A stretch of 64,000 nt of DNA from Alphaproteobacteria bacterium (GTDB taxonomy: Bacteria; Pseudomonadota; Alphaproteobacteria; Rhizobiales; Hyphomicrobiaceae): positions 28,479 to 92,478 of the forward strand of contig JAHZKP010000026.1 of the NCBI GenBank assembly GCA_022600345.1, in the 5' to 3' direction. The notes beneath the pieces are model-generated. The model was given only the letters and a program-made list of their open reading frames with translations. It was not told where the DNA came from and made no database searches. The position numbers and the translations under genes were made by a program. Numbering within the stretch: position 1 is the stretch's first letter; every line of letters starts with the position of its first letter. Below, piece by piece: positions 42,701-49,041 of the stretch.

Positions 42701-44133
42701 ATGTTTGCTCCACGCAGCGTGCCATCAACGATGATGCTGGCATCGGCTGTCGCTTTGCCCGTCACCTGTGTGTCGCTTTGGGAAGCAATGAGGGAAATAT
42801 CACCGGCGGTGTAGGCGGCATTGTCGACATGAGCGAGGAGCCTGCCGCCTTGCTCAATAAGAATCGAGGGGGCTTCAAGCTTGATGTTGCCGGAGTTGCC
42901 GCTCGTTACGCCAAGGGTCCTGACACGCGTATCGATGGCTCCAGTCGAGGTTACGGTAATCGACCTGGTCGCCTGCAACGTGACGTGAGACCCCGGCGAA
43001 AGGTTCACCGTGTTGACGATCTCGATCTCTTCAGGGTCGATCAGAAGTGTACCGGCTTCCCCACCAGGTGCGTTGAGTAGAACTTCCGCACTGCCGATGC
43101 TGACCGTCTTGAGACCGCTTAATTCGATGAAGCCGCCATCGCCAGTTGCTCCTGCTGCGGCCGAGAAATGCGCGCCGTCTTCCACCACAAGATTGTTGTC
43201 GGAGAATACGATAATGTCGCCGCCGTCGTAGTTGAGAGCCTGGCTTTCCACCACGATCCCGGCTGTGCCTTCAATCAGGATGTCGTCGCGAGCGCGGACC
43301 TCGATGCGGGGGGCCTTGGCTGCCGTCTTGCGGCTTGCCTTCAAGCGGCCACCGATCCGCGCCTTGCCGGCGGCAACGATTTCAATGCCGCCATCGGTAA
43401 CCTCAATTGCACCGCCCATTTCCAGGCCGCTGCTATTGACGGTTGCAGCAAAGGTCTGCGTTTGGCGCACCGTCGCCGATTTTCGCGAGGGGCCATGGAT
43501 GTGGATCGACTGGCCAACGAGCTTCACTCCGCTCAAGGCATTGATGCGCCCCATAATGGAGATGTTACCGTCAGGCGAAACGGGAAAGGACCCGCTCATG
43601 AGGCGGGCCATGTTGGCATCGTTGATCTGGCCGCCAGGGCCGATCAGGCTTTCGGTGAATGCCCGGCTGGGCGTCGTAACAGTCAGGGCCCCGACATTTA
43701 CGACCCCAGATTTGCCAACAACGAATCCATTTGGCGTTGCGAAGTAGATGTTGCCGCCGATTTTTCCGTTTTGGTATCCATTCAGTGTGCCATTGATGAC
43801 CGTCGGACTATCGCGAACGACGTTGATCAGGTTCTTGGCCTGGCCTGGCAAGTGAAGATTGACGGTGGTTCCCTGACCCGTCTGGAAATGCGAAAAAGAG
43901 TTGAATGCGTTTCCGCCGCTGATTGTGCGGGTTCTAATATCTGTGCGCCGGCCATTGACCGTCATCTGCGTCTGGGTGCGGCCATCAATGACTATCCGAT
44001 TGGCCCCTACTGCGTCTGCGGCATGGGCAACGGGAGCTGCCATGGCCATGACGAGCGCAAGCACATGGCCAACAACTCGATATAGAAACGACGCGACACG
44101 AGACTTCCGGCCAGATAAGCGGCGAAACTGCAT
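27742..44133 (-). CDS. Giant filamentous hemagglutinin/LktA-family adhesin (TpsA exoprotein), about 5463 aa
   Basis: Start MQFRRLSGRKSRVASFLYRVVGHVLALVMAMAAPVAHA (long signal peptide), TPS-type domain RTISGGNAFNSFSHFQTGQGTTVNLHLPGQAKNLINVVRD...YFATPNGFVVGKSGVVNVG, long beta-helix-type repeats; upstream of tpsB. Confidence 0.93.
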   Translation of the reverse strand: MQFRRLSGRKSRVASFLYRVVGHVLALVMAMAAPVAHAADAVGANRIVIDGRTQTQMTVNGRRTDIRTRTISGGNAFNSFSHFQTGQGTTVNLHLPGQAKNLINVVRDSPTVINGTLNGYQNGKIGGNIYFATPNGFVVGKSGVVNVGALTVTTPSRAFTESLIGPGGQINDANMARLMSGSFPVSPDGNISIMGRINALSGVKLVGQSIHIHGPSRKSATVRQTQTFAATVNSSGLEMGGAIEVTDGGIEIVAAGKARIGGRLKASRKTAAKAPRIEVRARDDILIEGTAGIVVESQALNYDGGDIIVFSDNNLVVEDGAHFSAAAGATGDGGFIELSGLKTVSIGSAEVLLNAPGGEAGTLLIDPEEIEIVNTVNLSPGSHVTLQATRSITVTSTGAIDTRVRTLGVTSGNSGNIKLEAPSILIEQGGRLLAHVDNAAYTAGDISLIASQSDTQVTGKATADASIIVDGTLRGANIEIKTLAKAESSYNNSAAGIALLGATAVASGVLGLNGGYNAADANSVIRLTGNADIAATGDVTINARGQQEATAPVIAINGLTPIEASVMYGDVDGTTTATIENGATISVGGDLSVIATNDAELSAKALTIAIDDTKADGAAAYGEADISTSASIQSGADITMTNEGNVVVFARNENDFKVSATVQALGSAKAGLAIAISETNTSATAHLGADLGTAANKAGTVIVEADSETERNVTSANTTVGDSLLVTGVRKVAAAASEKMSKLSGDQTSSSGADDNDPAGSSTNKLGAAVAIANSTTGAHANIAADAGHAAPTIVAAGDVAVYTGVRHKGVRNNASSSINSEAATPTPDKPAATNSISSAVAVGNFTNNATSYVGEGVTITGRNIGVGADTRLPITVYDFKWNNTAEGIGNITSVLNANGGIVNNLLTSYANATTKSTQVGLAGAINHLNVTHNTTAWVARNATLIQSRADSVATPAWVLPGSAFTGLESKLAGVTWNAPVAVTADSRIESINIGGNYSWLTLFGVGGQSNDAKAVGGAVNINNYQANTIAGIGDGVSVTSNGDVAVRATSDDRIIAIAPTSGEGDGIGGNGVLSIASTDNTTRASVSNEASVNAARLAIKAGEALAVINIAGAVTAQGDGAVGIGVAVSSLETDTAAYIGDNSADIAVAIDPNAGLAVAGTQKVTTDEIAIQAATAADVDTIAVAGSHASDKPGANPGSKVGKVKAAILSSKSQNQGTPANYSLSASGSSAANDTSFTTHAFIDGATIESKTAASSTRVSVRAVSKAELVAGSGAAAIDNAAPGKSWTVAIAGAIAVGISENETTARISNSSLTRAGPVDVQALAGGEQTIVGLGLAVNLSADLLKSRAAAGSVSISEFTDRVDARIENSTLDAANPSTDDIDIAAYQTSDIGVGAGSLYFAGKSGFGLAITYAMIGNPDGHAAAYAGVIDSAIDGFSDLNVAASESGQIGAGGATGGYSANGYAGAIVVADISSDTKAEILGTAATPKIIDVAGILVSANGERLQANDAIIDTARSLAGSADVFASAATGYNYSGAGIDFGSSETAASITAVGGLVQAGKSNIGASIVVTDISRSHDATINGVDIRAGSGSVDVAATDGARIASVAVGVGLAVGTFAGQASVVTNHIANSTTAVIGAAASTPATTLVDASQVNVRAANTAAIRTAAGSLAVNLKSSAVGVSAVNSNIANTTTAKVRGAKVSSNSDVVIDAASSARINATAIGAAASAGSGFGAAGSLSTNIMGNDVTARITGGADVDADNNVAVTAANSDHISVIAGSLAASAEAAGVGASVVVSKINGDTVAEVNGTGTTVDARGANTASMLSVDSGTLASPLDLGSYNAPTDQTPDLSESKKQLNGLAVKATSGQAVVANAVTAAFSPTVAVALTSITNDLGGETRGAIDGVDINQSLTLGDTPDVFVGASSHSYAGTFAVSAGTLSTNIVKRTTLARVSGANVKAPGHMDVDAKSSAGASSIVASVALANGETSVGLAGAGIVNVFKGTTRSVLNSGMTEAGDLSVTADNKNGFASAAGTLAVAGKAAIGGAVVVAVSESTTEALVGASGNRTQINLTGGLNVAANSSGEDKTIAVSAVGGGGVSVAGMLNVAVYNNTTAATLQSVDLNQPSSGTGAQSVNVTANETIDIEAYVGGAALGAKGGVGAAASAIQFKSSVSAGAIDSNLNVIGAVAVNAASDKDVYNLTFTGGIGGTVGIGASVGVILIGDEVANTDVADQLDAGGNGTLSAADEITNTGSEPVSVKAALGGAADDAVTAEITGGNVKADSITVDADSTVSTQNIAAGVGLGGKAGVGAGIGVSTVKSTVVASVSQGTVSARTLDVRAGLKDGSHRAAEVQGIAGGGGLYFGLGAAVAIAKTDNSVTAVLGGNVTGTGVSNATVSAKDESGVKAMGVGVAAGAVGIGASYVRATKSSTVAARIAANTNISGYNTLDISALGKGNLDGEAYAGAAGVAAGAGADVEATDNSNISAIVAANSSLTTGAGGLEITATGTPDVSADAFGVAVAAGGAVGVSLADATANQAITAGVDDSVVLIGGPLDVKAELNQNGGNESASASSVAGTGALLLGISAALSTARSSGTVKAYLGNNVQLPNGDVSITTRAVTHQDATSTGVGVGGLAFGAAGSTSESNVNSQVVVGTDTVSLLTRTGDIDIAAFGEDTNTADSTAGAGGILAGASSSSSTKDTSKATVDIGARSRLIGDRVAISARHNDVYKGETNSINASVAGASGAHTTHNATIDTTVTIRDHVYIDSMGGDKMQITARSDFTQSGTADSAKGGAGGIYSGSSVSSVANIVANTKVLTEDHVVMQSGSDPARSAGGIEMSAATFITNDDNVSLTTGGAITNASVKSNLIATVNNTVDIGTDNLWSTAGVVDVNTYTIANINNDAGVSTYGLAAVGRADALSQVTANQVVNVGTRTLLRGLDVVNLTPGKSGDGSNTSLLSTNARATGYVRGLIAVPDATAQSYAYSNATVTVAQGARIESARNVVVGGYTGTILTESYGKGKGYQLGFIPTSSTDSRRNSSSNATVNINGDLTAGLYHTLDLEIGCGAGVTCGANTAPVVRQNSGAPVLFQIDPAFNSHAYLDANFDPDVAAVLKNGFSGSNVNAVYLSQLFAAGGTVTIHADDINGAGNVASYGGPTVTLNNNSAAYLILDGGAYIPDTPGGEVLFTGAAGRAQNGSLDLTEESGNGPSIIINNNYAGAPVGNVDFGPGMLLTGDITNIGGGVAITNKTGSIGQTRNINAQQVNVTAPEGVFGVSATDPGGLYQPGASPFAEWRNAMYLPGLNPADGVPDALEGVIYAINKMHGGSNRNALNQNVYSNSASTINRSYVYFGACGVPDMGNCSTGFASAQIPNSYYETPLQYIPITGITVDWWNLSSQSDYSLIPYRTTANRSLTYASADTSGSANSIGIYGAGQVAIKASVININGRIEAGRKTDWSVDLGASAQAQIDYWKGVKASQPWRTGTVDLTGHTTTTRSGDAKISARYDVGRDAIILDDVNASSGGGNILLDGRIINTSKLYGHIHVNGGLGDVEINNNTSAKVIVGKINTGSLDEGSVPVSKIKIVDRLKSNASNTTTFLYNPAGGLKTYVTGHGADPVLSGPGATPTVGPTGGTATSYNPVTGTRFEWTLRAQLERHIQTYRSNGNIQDVSNWAWSSGTATNPWEYRGANSSGTGYSGLVPDSSPQGILVNRPGGADFEQTTSASRSNTSVGLFRYHGCVLGIACNYGFRQTGEHDPSPHRNDPYGEWLYYMPKRITLEVKNSVKADNSFGIDFDGNAIGSVKVNSSSNVTFRGDVRNSSGAASITSTAGSVVQWNGSTLLTKTADINAARNIGTKSNAFRMTLTNNGNISARGGKQGVHLDINSGAKIGTVRAKTGGTFGDVSIKAANDLKVGTGTGGVNVIGRDVTISSAGGAIGQGAGKPLVISAHGVRLPDGAEDKGVVSLEALRDISVRETGSGDMRLERAHSQIGDVTLHAVNGGIIDVRDQTSSTGITAAQLAEVSRRLSLTAADGATANATATSVTSFENAVNSSYVRYFRFLDDGAVTGATYVLDAGKLDLYRPIAKQALGLAGSPTDAQVRDFANQQYQAVTENFVNAYGSGWATLAQFQTQDTGFKFTATQAQADARVKDAVWSEGQLASAIDASALQPSSGAVGNADPLIVGRDVTLTAQGNIGSLADPVAIDIDDLQDGTLTDAQRAALAVASAPGSVLGVGDNGVKGYELLNLPAGVSLAGIEVSQTAPTFINATGTFRASATGDVFVQSTPGPQTAGATITIGQINAGGDVGLAAPAAILGAVASASTGIEAVQINAGGDLSLTAGTGNLGTSAVPITFRIGGRLISTSAGQDAHLRTDDRDMIVGRVFAQSTVSLTADAGNISSYLAGVAIAGQDISLVASGNAGVNGAALELQHASSGSLTGTIGGEANIYSPTLAGQANVTLNVVNFQAATATFTADRNVALSQVSTTTGDLTAAAGADLSIDNVNSAADVIATAVNNMDAQDVTSVGKVDFNAGGIVAIAGASASINAGTTAKIRGGSLQMADGSGLLATGLIDIETTGVATIGELRTTQTSAAPIAGITVTADRIASSTTSLANLDTTSANIQAILRAANGIGALTRPISVKGPTITASTTNGGIFIQGFGTSPLSATSLNAGGNIVATAQGDVTIGSATSTSGSVSMTARDRLQATTVTAGTTIAATSNAADILIGTATSGGNQTLTAQTGIAFNALTSTGGSITATTASGNILGPDVSAGANANLTATTGAITVANLTTGGAASATARGQIDLSTVNAGTTFAATSNAADILIGTATSGGNQTLSARSGIAFTALTSTGGSITATTASGNILGPDVSAGANANLTATTGAITVANLTSGGAASATARGQIDLSTVNAGTTFAATSNAANIKIDTATSGGNQTLSARSGIAFTALTSTGGSITAKTVTGNILGPDVSAGTNANLTATTGAITVANLTTGGPASATAQRQISLTTVKSGATFTATSKIASINIDTANSRGSQNLTARSGIAFNALTSLRGGITATTAIGGISGQTANARTHATLTATGSAITIGNLKVRAGGSTLDARKDITIDTGRVADNANLTSKAGNLQLGRITTGRSQILTAARALNFDVLNAGVDIIGTTGGDIDGNELVAGRNIILNGQSIRVDTASAGNDMTINARKDIAAGSLKAGNRLLISARGGNVSAGSLDAASMSLEAGGQLVLDLVSVEDALSLKANEVIANIRQSRNVPAGQPLQLSIIGSNGLTAQSAELDIDAPNGVILPMFYVDDSTIHTNAGNVAFEDAIIPGTMFLVTAGQSIFLDNQSGAPTARANVQLFEPGQAFALAVAGNQVLTTTYVVEYGTGAEVISDSYNSAHNPGARYIGTSMVREFVRQMRNGNAIDEEASRGPGAATQVIDPKGNPPPVDDSEGGGMAFVGKQGAGSAVNTGF
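28811..29998 (-). repeat. Four tandem copies of a 297-bp (99-aa) unit inside the TpsA gene, the last degenerate
   Basis: Anchor cgcgttgaccgtcgacaggtcgatctgtcc at 29404 and 29701, degenerate copy at 29107; unit ATSNAADILIGTATSGGNQTLSARSGIAFTALTSTGGSITATTASGNILGPDVSAGANANLTATTGAITVANL... Confidence 0.9.
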
Positions 44134-44540
44134 TGTGTTCTCCAGAGTGCGCTGGTGCGCGCTCAGCATTTCTTTCCCAGACTGCATTGAAAGTGGAGAA
44201 AACTGATGAATAAAGGATTTGTACCGTATTGAAATAACGGCCAACGTCGAATTAATCAGGCTGTTTTTTTATTCACCTGAATTAATGAAATGACTCCAAA
44301 TCGTTTCGCCCTGAGGTCCTTGAACGCATTTACGGTCGACCACCGGCGAGCCAAACCATTCAACAAAACGTCGCCGCCTGCGGGGCAGATGGCTCGAAAA
44401 GTCAGACGCACGACGCATTTCGATTCAACCTATAAGGGTTTTGAAATTCCAACTGCTTTTCAGAGCTTTACAGTCCCAACGGCGTTTAGTACCGATTGCT
44501 TCGACACCCTTCGAGGGACCGATCATGCAAAGCTGGGCCA

Positions 44541-44870
44541 ATGTCTGATTTCAAAACCTTGTCGCGCAGTTTCCAAATGCTGGTCGAGCGTTCAACCGCC
44601 GAAAGTCAGGGCACAAGCACCGCTGATGCCGAAGGGGGCAACGTCGGCTTTTCAGAACCGCCAGCCGCGTTTGAAACGGCTGTCACATTGCAGGATATCG
44701 AACAAGCCGAAAACAATTGCCTTGAATATCGAGCGACGAACCGCGAGGATTTTCTACTTAAGGTTGATTTTATGTTGGGGCAGTTGCGTGAGCTATCCGA
44801 TGACCATGAGGAGTTCGACGAACTTGCCCAAATCATGAGGCGGGATATCGAGTCATTTACAAATGAATAA
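44541..44870 (+). CDS. Small hypothetical protein (about 109 aa)
   Basis: Start MSDFKTLSRSFQMLVERS; acidic C-terminus; divergent from tpsA. Confidence 0.6.
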   Translation: MSDFKTLSRSFQMLVERSTAESQGTSTADAEGGNVGFSEPPAAFETAVTLQDIEQAENNCLEYRATNREDFLLKVDFMLGQLRELSDDHEEFDELAQIMRRDIESFTNE

Positions 44871-44934
44871 TTGGCATGCTGCAATTTCCCGCATCGATAC
44901 GAATTTGACGGGTGGCATTTGTGAACAATGGCTG

Positions 44935-45720
44935 TCAGCGCTGCCGCAATAATGCTGTATAAATAATCGCCGCATGTGTCTTGTTTCGAGCCCCAAGCTT
45001 GCTTTTCGCATTATTCAAATGAGCGCGCACCGTATGTGGGCTGATGTCCATATCACGGCCAATCTGTTTATCTGTCAGGCCTTCAGCGCAGGCCAGGACA
45101 ACACGTTCTTCCTGGGGTGAAAGAACATTGAGGCGCGCTTTGTCAATTTGTGGATAATGCCTGAAATGCTCACCCAGGTATTGAATGCAATGGCCGCTCA
45201 GTCGCTCGATGTAATCACCATTTTCAGCGGCCGACTCGTCAACATGAACCGCGCAAATGGCAATAAAGTCCGCGGTCCGGTAGGGAACGAAAACAATCGG
45301 GACCGTCCCGCTGTCGCCAGATCGGGCAGATTGTTGCCGGACATCTGGCTGGGCAGAAGCCACCATTTGTTCAGGGCGGCACAGTAGCGCGCAGCAGCTT
45401 CGTACAACGGCAACGTCCAGGGGAATAGGGGCTGCATACCAAAGCGTGCGCTGCGCGGAAAATGCCGATTGCGCGGTGTCGTAAGGAAAGGTTGCGACTT
45501 CATCGGCTCCGGCGCGGCGGCGGGAGACAAATGACAGGCGGGCGGCAAACGCCTGCTTGAGGTGAGTTGCCAGAGCGCGCAGGCTGTCGAACTGGGACTT
45601 GCTCTGGGAGGGCAATTGCAATGCTTCCTCGATCGCAGGGTGCGCCTGATGCATCCGCCGGAGGTTTTCAGCGCTCAACAATTCGGCTGAGGCTTGGGCT
45701 TGTTTGCGGGGGAGGGGCAT
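44935..45720 (-). CDS. LuxR-type HTH transcriptional regulator
   Basis: LSPQEERVVLACAEGLTDKQIGRDMDISPHTVRAHLNNAKSKLGARNKTHAAIIYTAL. Confidence 0.85.
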   Translation of the reverse strand: MPLPRKQAQASAELLSAENLRRMHQAHPAIEEALQLPSQSKSQFDSLRALATHLKQAFAARLSFVSRRRAGADEVATFPYDTAQSAFSAQRTLWYAAPIPLDVAVVRSCCALLCRPEQMVASAQPDVRQQSARSGDSGTVPIVFVPYRTADFIAICAVHVDESAAENGDYIERLSGHCIQYLGEHFRHYPQIDKARLNVLSPQEERVVLACAEGLTDKQIGRDMDISPHTVRAHLNNAKSKLGARNKTHAAIIYTALLRQR

Positions 45721-45911
45721 TCTTCGATCTCAGGATGGGTTGCGTTTGTGGCTCTTGGGGCTGGCGGACGGTCGGCAACTTAACAGACAATCTGCAAAAC
45801 GTCCCTGACACCTGGGTCGGGGGCGCCCTGAGGCGACGACAAGCAAAAAATCGCCCTGGTTGGCGGCGTGAGGTGATGACATCCCGCCTGCCGGGCGCTA
45901 TCCCAGCAGCC

Positions 45912-47804
45912 ATGCTGCATATCAATGACCTGACATACCGCATTGAGGGGCGGGCGCTGCTTGAGCGCGCGAGCGTTGGAATTCCGGCCGGCCACAAGGT
46001 TGGCCTGATTGGGCGCAACGGGGCCGGCAAGACCACGCTTCTGCGGCTGATAACCGGCGAATTATCGGCCGAGGACGGGGCAATCGGCGTGCCGAAGTCT
46101 TCCAACATCGGTTACGTCGCGCAGGAAGCACCGGGCGGTGAAGCAACGCTTATCGAGTGGGTTCTGGAAGCCGACAAGGAACGCGCAAGCTTGCTTGCAG
46201 AGGCCGAGACTGCGAGCGACCCCCAGCGGATCAGCGATATTCACATTCGCCTCAGCGATATCAACGCGCACTCCGCTCCCGCGCGGGCGGCCCAGATTCT
46301 AGCCGGCCTGGGATTTGATGAAGCGGCGCAAAATCGGCCGTGCGGCGAATATTCGGGCGGTTGGCGAATGCGGGTGGCGCTAGCGGCGGTGCTGTTTCTG
46401 GAACCGGAACTCTTGCTGCTGGACGAGCCGACAAACTACCTCGACCTTGAAGGGACGATGTGGCTGGAGAACTATCTGCGGGCCTACCCCCACACCATTC
46501 TTATGGTCAGCCACGACCGCAACCTGTTGAACCGGGCCGTGACGTCCATCCTGCATCTCGACCGCGGCCGGCTGACGCTTTATTCGGGCGGCTACGATGA
46601 TTTTGAGGAGGCGCGGGCAGAAAAGCAGCGCCTCGAAGGCAAGCTCAAAAAGAAACAGGACGAGGAACGCAAGCGCATTACCGCATTCATCGACCGGTTT
46701 CGCGCCAAGGACACCAAGGCAGCGCAGGCGCAAAGCCGCATCAAGGCATTGGCTCGCATGAAGCCGATTGCCGCCCAGGTCGACGACCAGGTCGTGCCGA
46801 TCAGGTTCCCCAAGCCTGCCAAATCGCTGGCCAGTCCGTTGATCCGGCTGGAGGGTGTGGATGCGGGCTATGAACCAGGAAAGCCCGTTCTTTCGAACCT
46901 CGACTTGAGGATCGACAACGATGACAGGATCGCCCTGTTGGGTCAAAACGGAAATGGCAAGTCGACATTTGCCAAGGCGATATCGGGCAGGCTCGCTCCA
47001 CAACGTGGAAACTCATGGAGCCATAATCAGTTGGCGTTCGGTTATTTCGCCCAACATCAACTCGACGAACTCAATCCCGAGCGCACGCCTTACGACTACA
47101 TGAGCGACCTGATGCCGGAGGCCAGCGAGGCTGAGCGCCGCTCCAGGCTGGGGGCTGCAGGATTTGGCTTCGATCGCGCGGACAATCGTTGCAGGACGCT
47201 ATCAGGAGGCGAGAAAGCCCGGTTGCTTTTGATGCTGGCGACATTCCATGCCCCGCACATCCTCATTCTGGATGAGCCGACCAACCACCTTGACGTGGAC
47301 AGCCGCGAAACCTTGATCCAGGCGCTGAATGAGTTCGAAGGCGCTGTGATCCTGATCAGTCACGACCGCCATCTGGTGGAAGCCTGTGCCGACCGGTTAT
47401 GGCTGGTTCATTCTGGCCGGGTTACGCCGTTCGATGGCGACATGGACGATTACCGGCGGCAACTTCTAGAGGCGCGATCAACCGGGGGGCCGCGTGAGGG
47501 CAAGGGGCCTGCCCAGAAGACTGACGACCGGGCCGAGCAACGGCGCCTAGCTGCTGCCCACCGGGCCCGGATTGCGCCGTTGCGTAAGGCCATGACGACA
47601 GCGGAAAAGGAAGTCAACCGCATCACGGGGCAGATCGCAGAGCTGGATGCGAAGTTGGCAGACCCGCAATTGTATGTCAGCGACCCCGAAACGGCGCAAA
47701 AGCTGTCAATGGAGCGCGGACAATGCGCAAAGGCCCTGGCGCTTGCGGAAGAAAACTGGCTGGAGGCGACCGAGGCCTTTGAGACCGCATCGGCGACCGG
47801 TTAA
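45912..47804 (+). CDS. ABC-F family ATP-binding protein
   Basis: Two ABC domains: GRNGAGKTTLLRLITG...LLDEPTNYLDLE and GQNGNGKSTFAKAISG...LSGGEKARLLLML...ILDEPTNHLDVDS; start MLHINDLTYRIEG. Confidence 0.93.
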   Translation: MLHINDLTYRIEGRALLERASVGIPAGHKVGLIGRNGAGKTTLLRLITGELSAEDGAIGVPKSSNIGYVAQEAPGGEATLIEWVLEADKERASLLAEAETASDPQRISDIHIRLSDINAHSAPARAAQILAGLGFDEAAQNRPCGEYSGGWRMRVALAAVLFLEPELLLLDEPTNYLDLEGTMWLENYLRAYPHTILMVSHDRNLLNRAVTSILHLDRGRLTLYSGGYDDFEEARAEKQRLEGKLKKKQDEERKRITAFIDRFRAKDTKAAQAQSRIKALARMKPIAAQVDDQVVPIRFPKPAKSLASPLIRLEGVDAGYEPGKPVLSNLDLRIDNDDRIALLGQNGNGKSTFAKAISGRLAPQRGNSWSHNQLAFGYFAQHQLDELNPERTPYDYMSDLMPEASEAERRSRLGAAGFGFDRADNRCRTLSGGEKARLLLMLATFHAPHILILDEPTNHLDVDSRETLIQALNEFEGAVILISHDRHLVEACADRLWLVHSGRVTPFDGDMDDYRRQLLEARSTGGPREGKGPAQKTDDRAEQRRLAAAHRARIAPLRKAMTTAEKEVNRITGQIAELDAKLADPQLYVSDPETAQKLSMERGQCAKALALAEENWLEATEAFETASATG

Positions 47805-47820
47805 TCCCGTGCGCAGTGGC

Positions 47821-49041
47821 TCAATCGACTGAAAACTTGAACAGTCCGACATCGATCGAACCGTGCCGGAAACCTACAGCGCAATAGGTCAGGTAGTAGT
47901 TCCACATGCGCCGGAACCGCTCATCAAAACCAAGCTTCTCTATATCCGGCCAAGCGGCGTTGAAGCGCTTTTGCCAGGCTTCCAGCGTTAAGGCGTAGCT
48001 TGTACCAAACGGCTCGTGATGATCGCATCGAAGGCCCGCGCGACGTGCCTGCGCCTTGATGATTTCCGTGGTCGGGAGCATGCCTCCTGGGAAAATGTAC
48101 TGCTGGATGAAATCAGGCCTCTGGCGGTAGCTTTCAAAAATTCTGTCGTCGATGGTGATGACCTGAAGCGTGGCTGTGCCATCATCTTTAAGCGCGCCTC
48201 TCAAGCGTTCAAAGTAGACCGGCCAAAAGCGCTCGCCGACGGCCTCAAACATTTCGATTGAAACGATGCGATCGTAGCGTTTCGAAATGCTGCGGTAGTC
48301 GCGCAGTTGGTAGTGAATTTTGTCAGCATACTGTGTACCCGCCGCATTGGCGCGAGCGTAATCGATCTGTTCACGGGAAAGAGAGATGCCGGTAACTTTC
48401 GACGCGCCGGCTGCGGCTATACGGCGGGCAAGGCTGCCCCAACCGCAACCGATCTCCAAGATCTCTTCGCCGCCGTTCATGTCCATGAGCTGGAGAATTC
48501 GATTGAGCTTTCTGGCTTGAGCAACTTCAAGCGTCTCGGCTGCATCAGCGTAGATCGCAGATGAGTAGCTCAATTCGGCATCAAGCCACTTCGCATAGAA
48601 TTCGTTCCCCAGATCGTAGTGGGCGGCGATATTGCGAGCGCTGCCGCGACGGGTATTGGCGTTGCGTCTGTGGGCAAGCCGGTTGAACAGGTGCGCGAGC
48701 CCCAGTCCGCCCGTTGCCGATGAAATCGCTTCTTCATTGCACAAGCCGAATTCGAGCACCGCCCGCAGATCCGGCGTCGACCAGTCGCCCTCAACGTAGC
48801 CGCGCGCCAGCCCGACCTCGCCTTCTGCGACGAGCTTTTGCAACAGCCGCCAACGCTTCACATTGAGAACAGCGTCAGGCCCGGCGACCGATCCACGGTG
48901 GAAAATCACCTTATTGTTGGGCAGTTCGAGATGAAGGCTGCCAACATCAAACAGGCCGAGCCGCTTTTGCAAGTAACGGCGAAAGAGGCTTTCAGGCGAC
49001 CACGGCAATTGCGCAGTGCGGTCAACCGATTCAATTTGCAT
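47821..49041 (-). CDS. Cyclopropane-fatty-acyl-phospholipid synthase family methyltransferase
   Basis: EILEIGCGWGSLARRIAAAGASKVTGISLSREQIDYA, RIVSIEMFEAVGERFWPVYFERLRGALKDDG, YIFPGGMLPT. Confidence 0.93.
   Translation of the reverse strand: MQIESVDRTAQLPWSPESLFRRYLQKRLGLFDVGSLHLELPNNKVIFHRGSVAGPDAVLNVKRWRLLQKLVAEGEVGLARGYVEGDWSTPDLRAVLEFGLCNEEAISSATGGLGLAHLFNRLAHRRNANTRRGSARNIAAHYDLGNEFYAKWLDAELSYSSAIYADAAETLEVAQARKLNRILQLMDMNGGEEILEIGCGWGSLARRIAAAGASKVTGISLSREQIDYARANAAGTQYADKIHYQLRDYRSISKRYDRIVSIEMFEAVGERFWPVYFERLRGALKDDGTATLQVITIDDRIFESYRQRPDFIQQYIFPGGMLPTTEIIKAQARRAGLRCDHHEPFGTSYALTLEAWQKRFNAAWPDIEKLGFDERFRRMWNYYLTYCAVGFRHGSIDVGLFKFSVD

Noticed and set aside
28324-44085. Many long plus-strand ORFs opposite the TpsA gene (e.g. 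28324-29382, 29363-30457, 43168-44085)
   Set aside because: Antisense shadows of a long GC-rich repetitive gene; low-complexity Ala/Val/Pro translations, no recognisable domains or start signals.
45567-45911. N-terminal extension of the ABC-F ORF
   Set aside because: Overlaps the divergent LuxR gene and lacks similarity; the canonical ABC-F start is MLHINDLTYRIEG at 45912.
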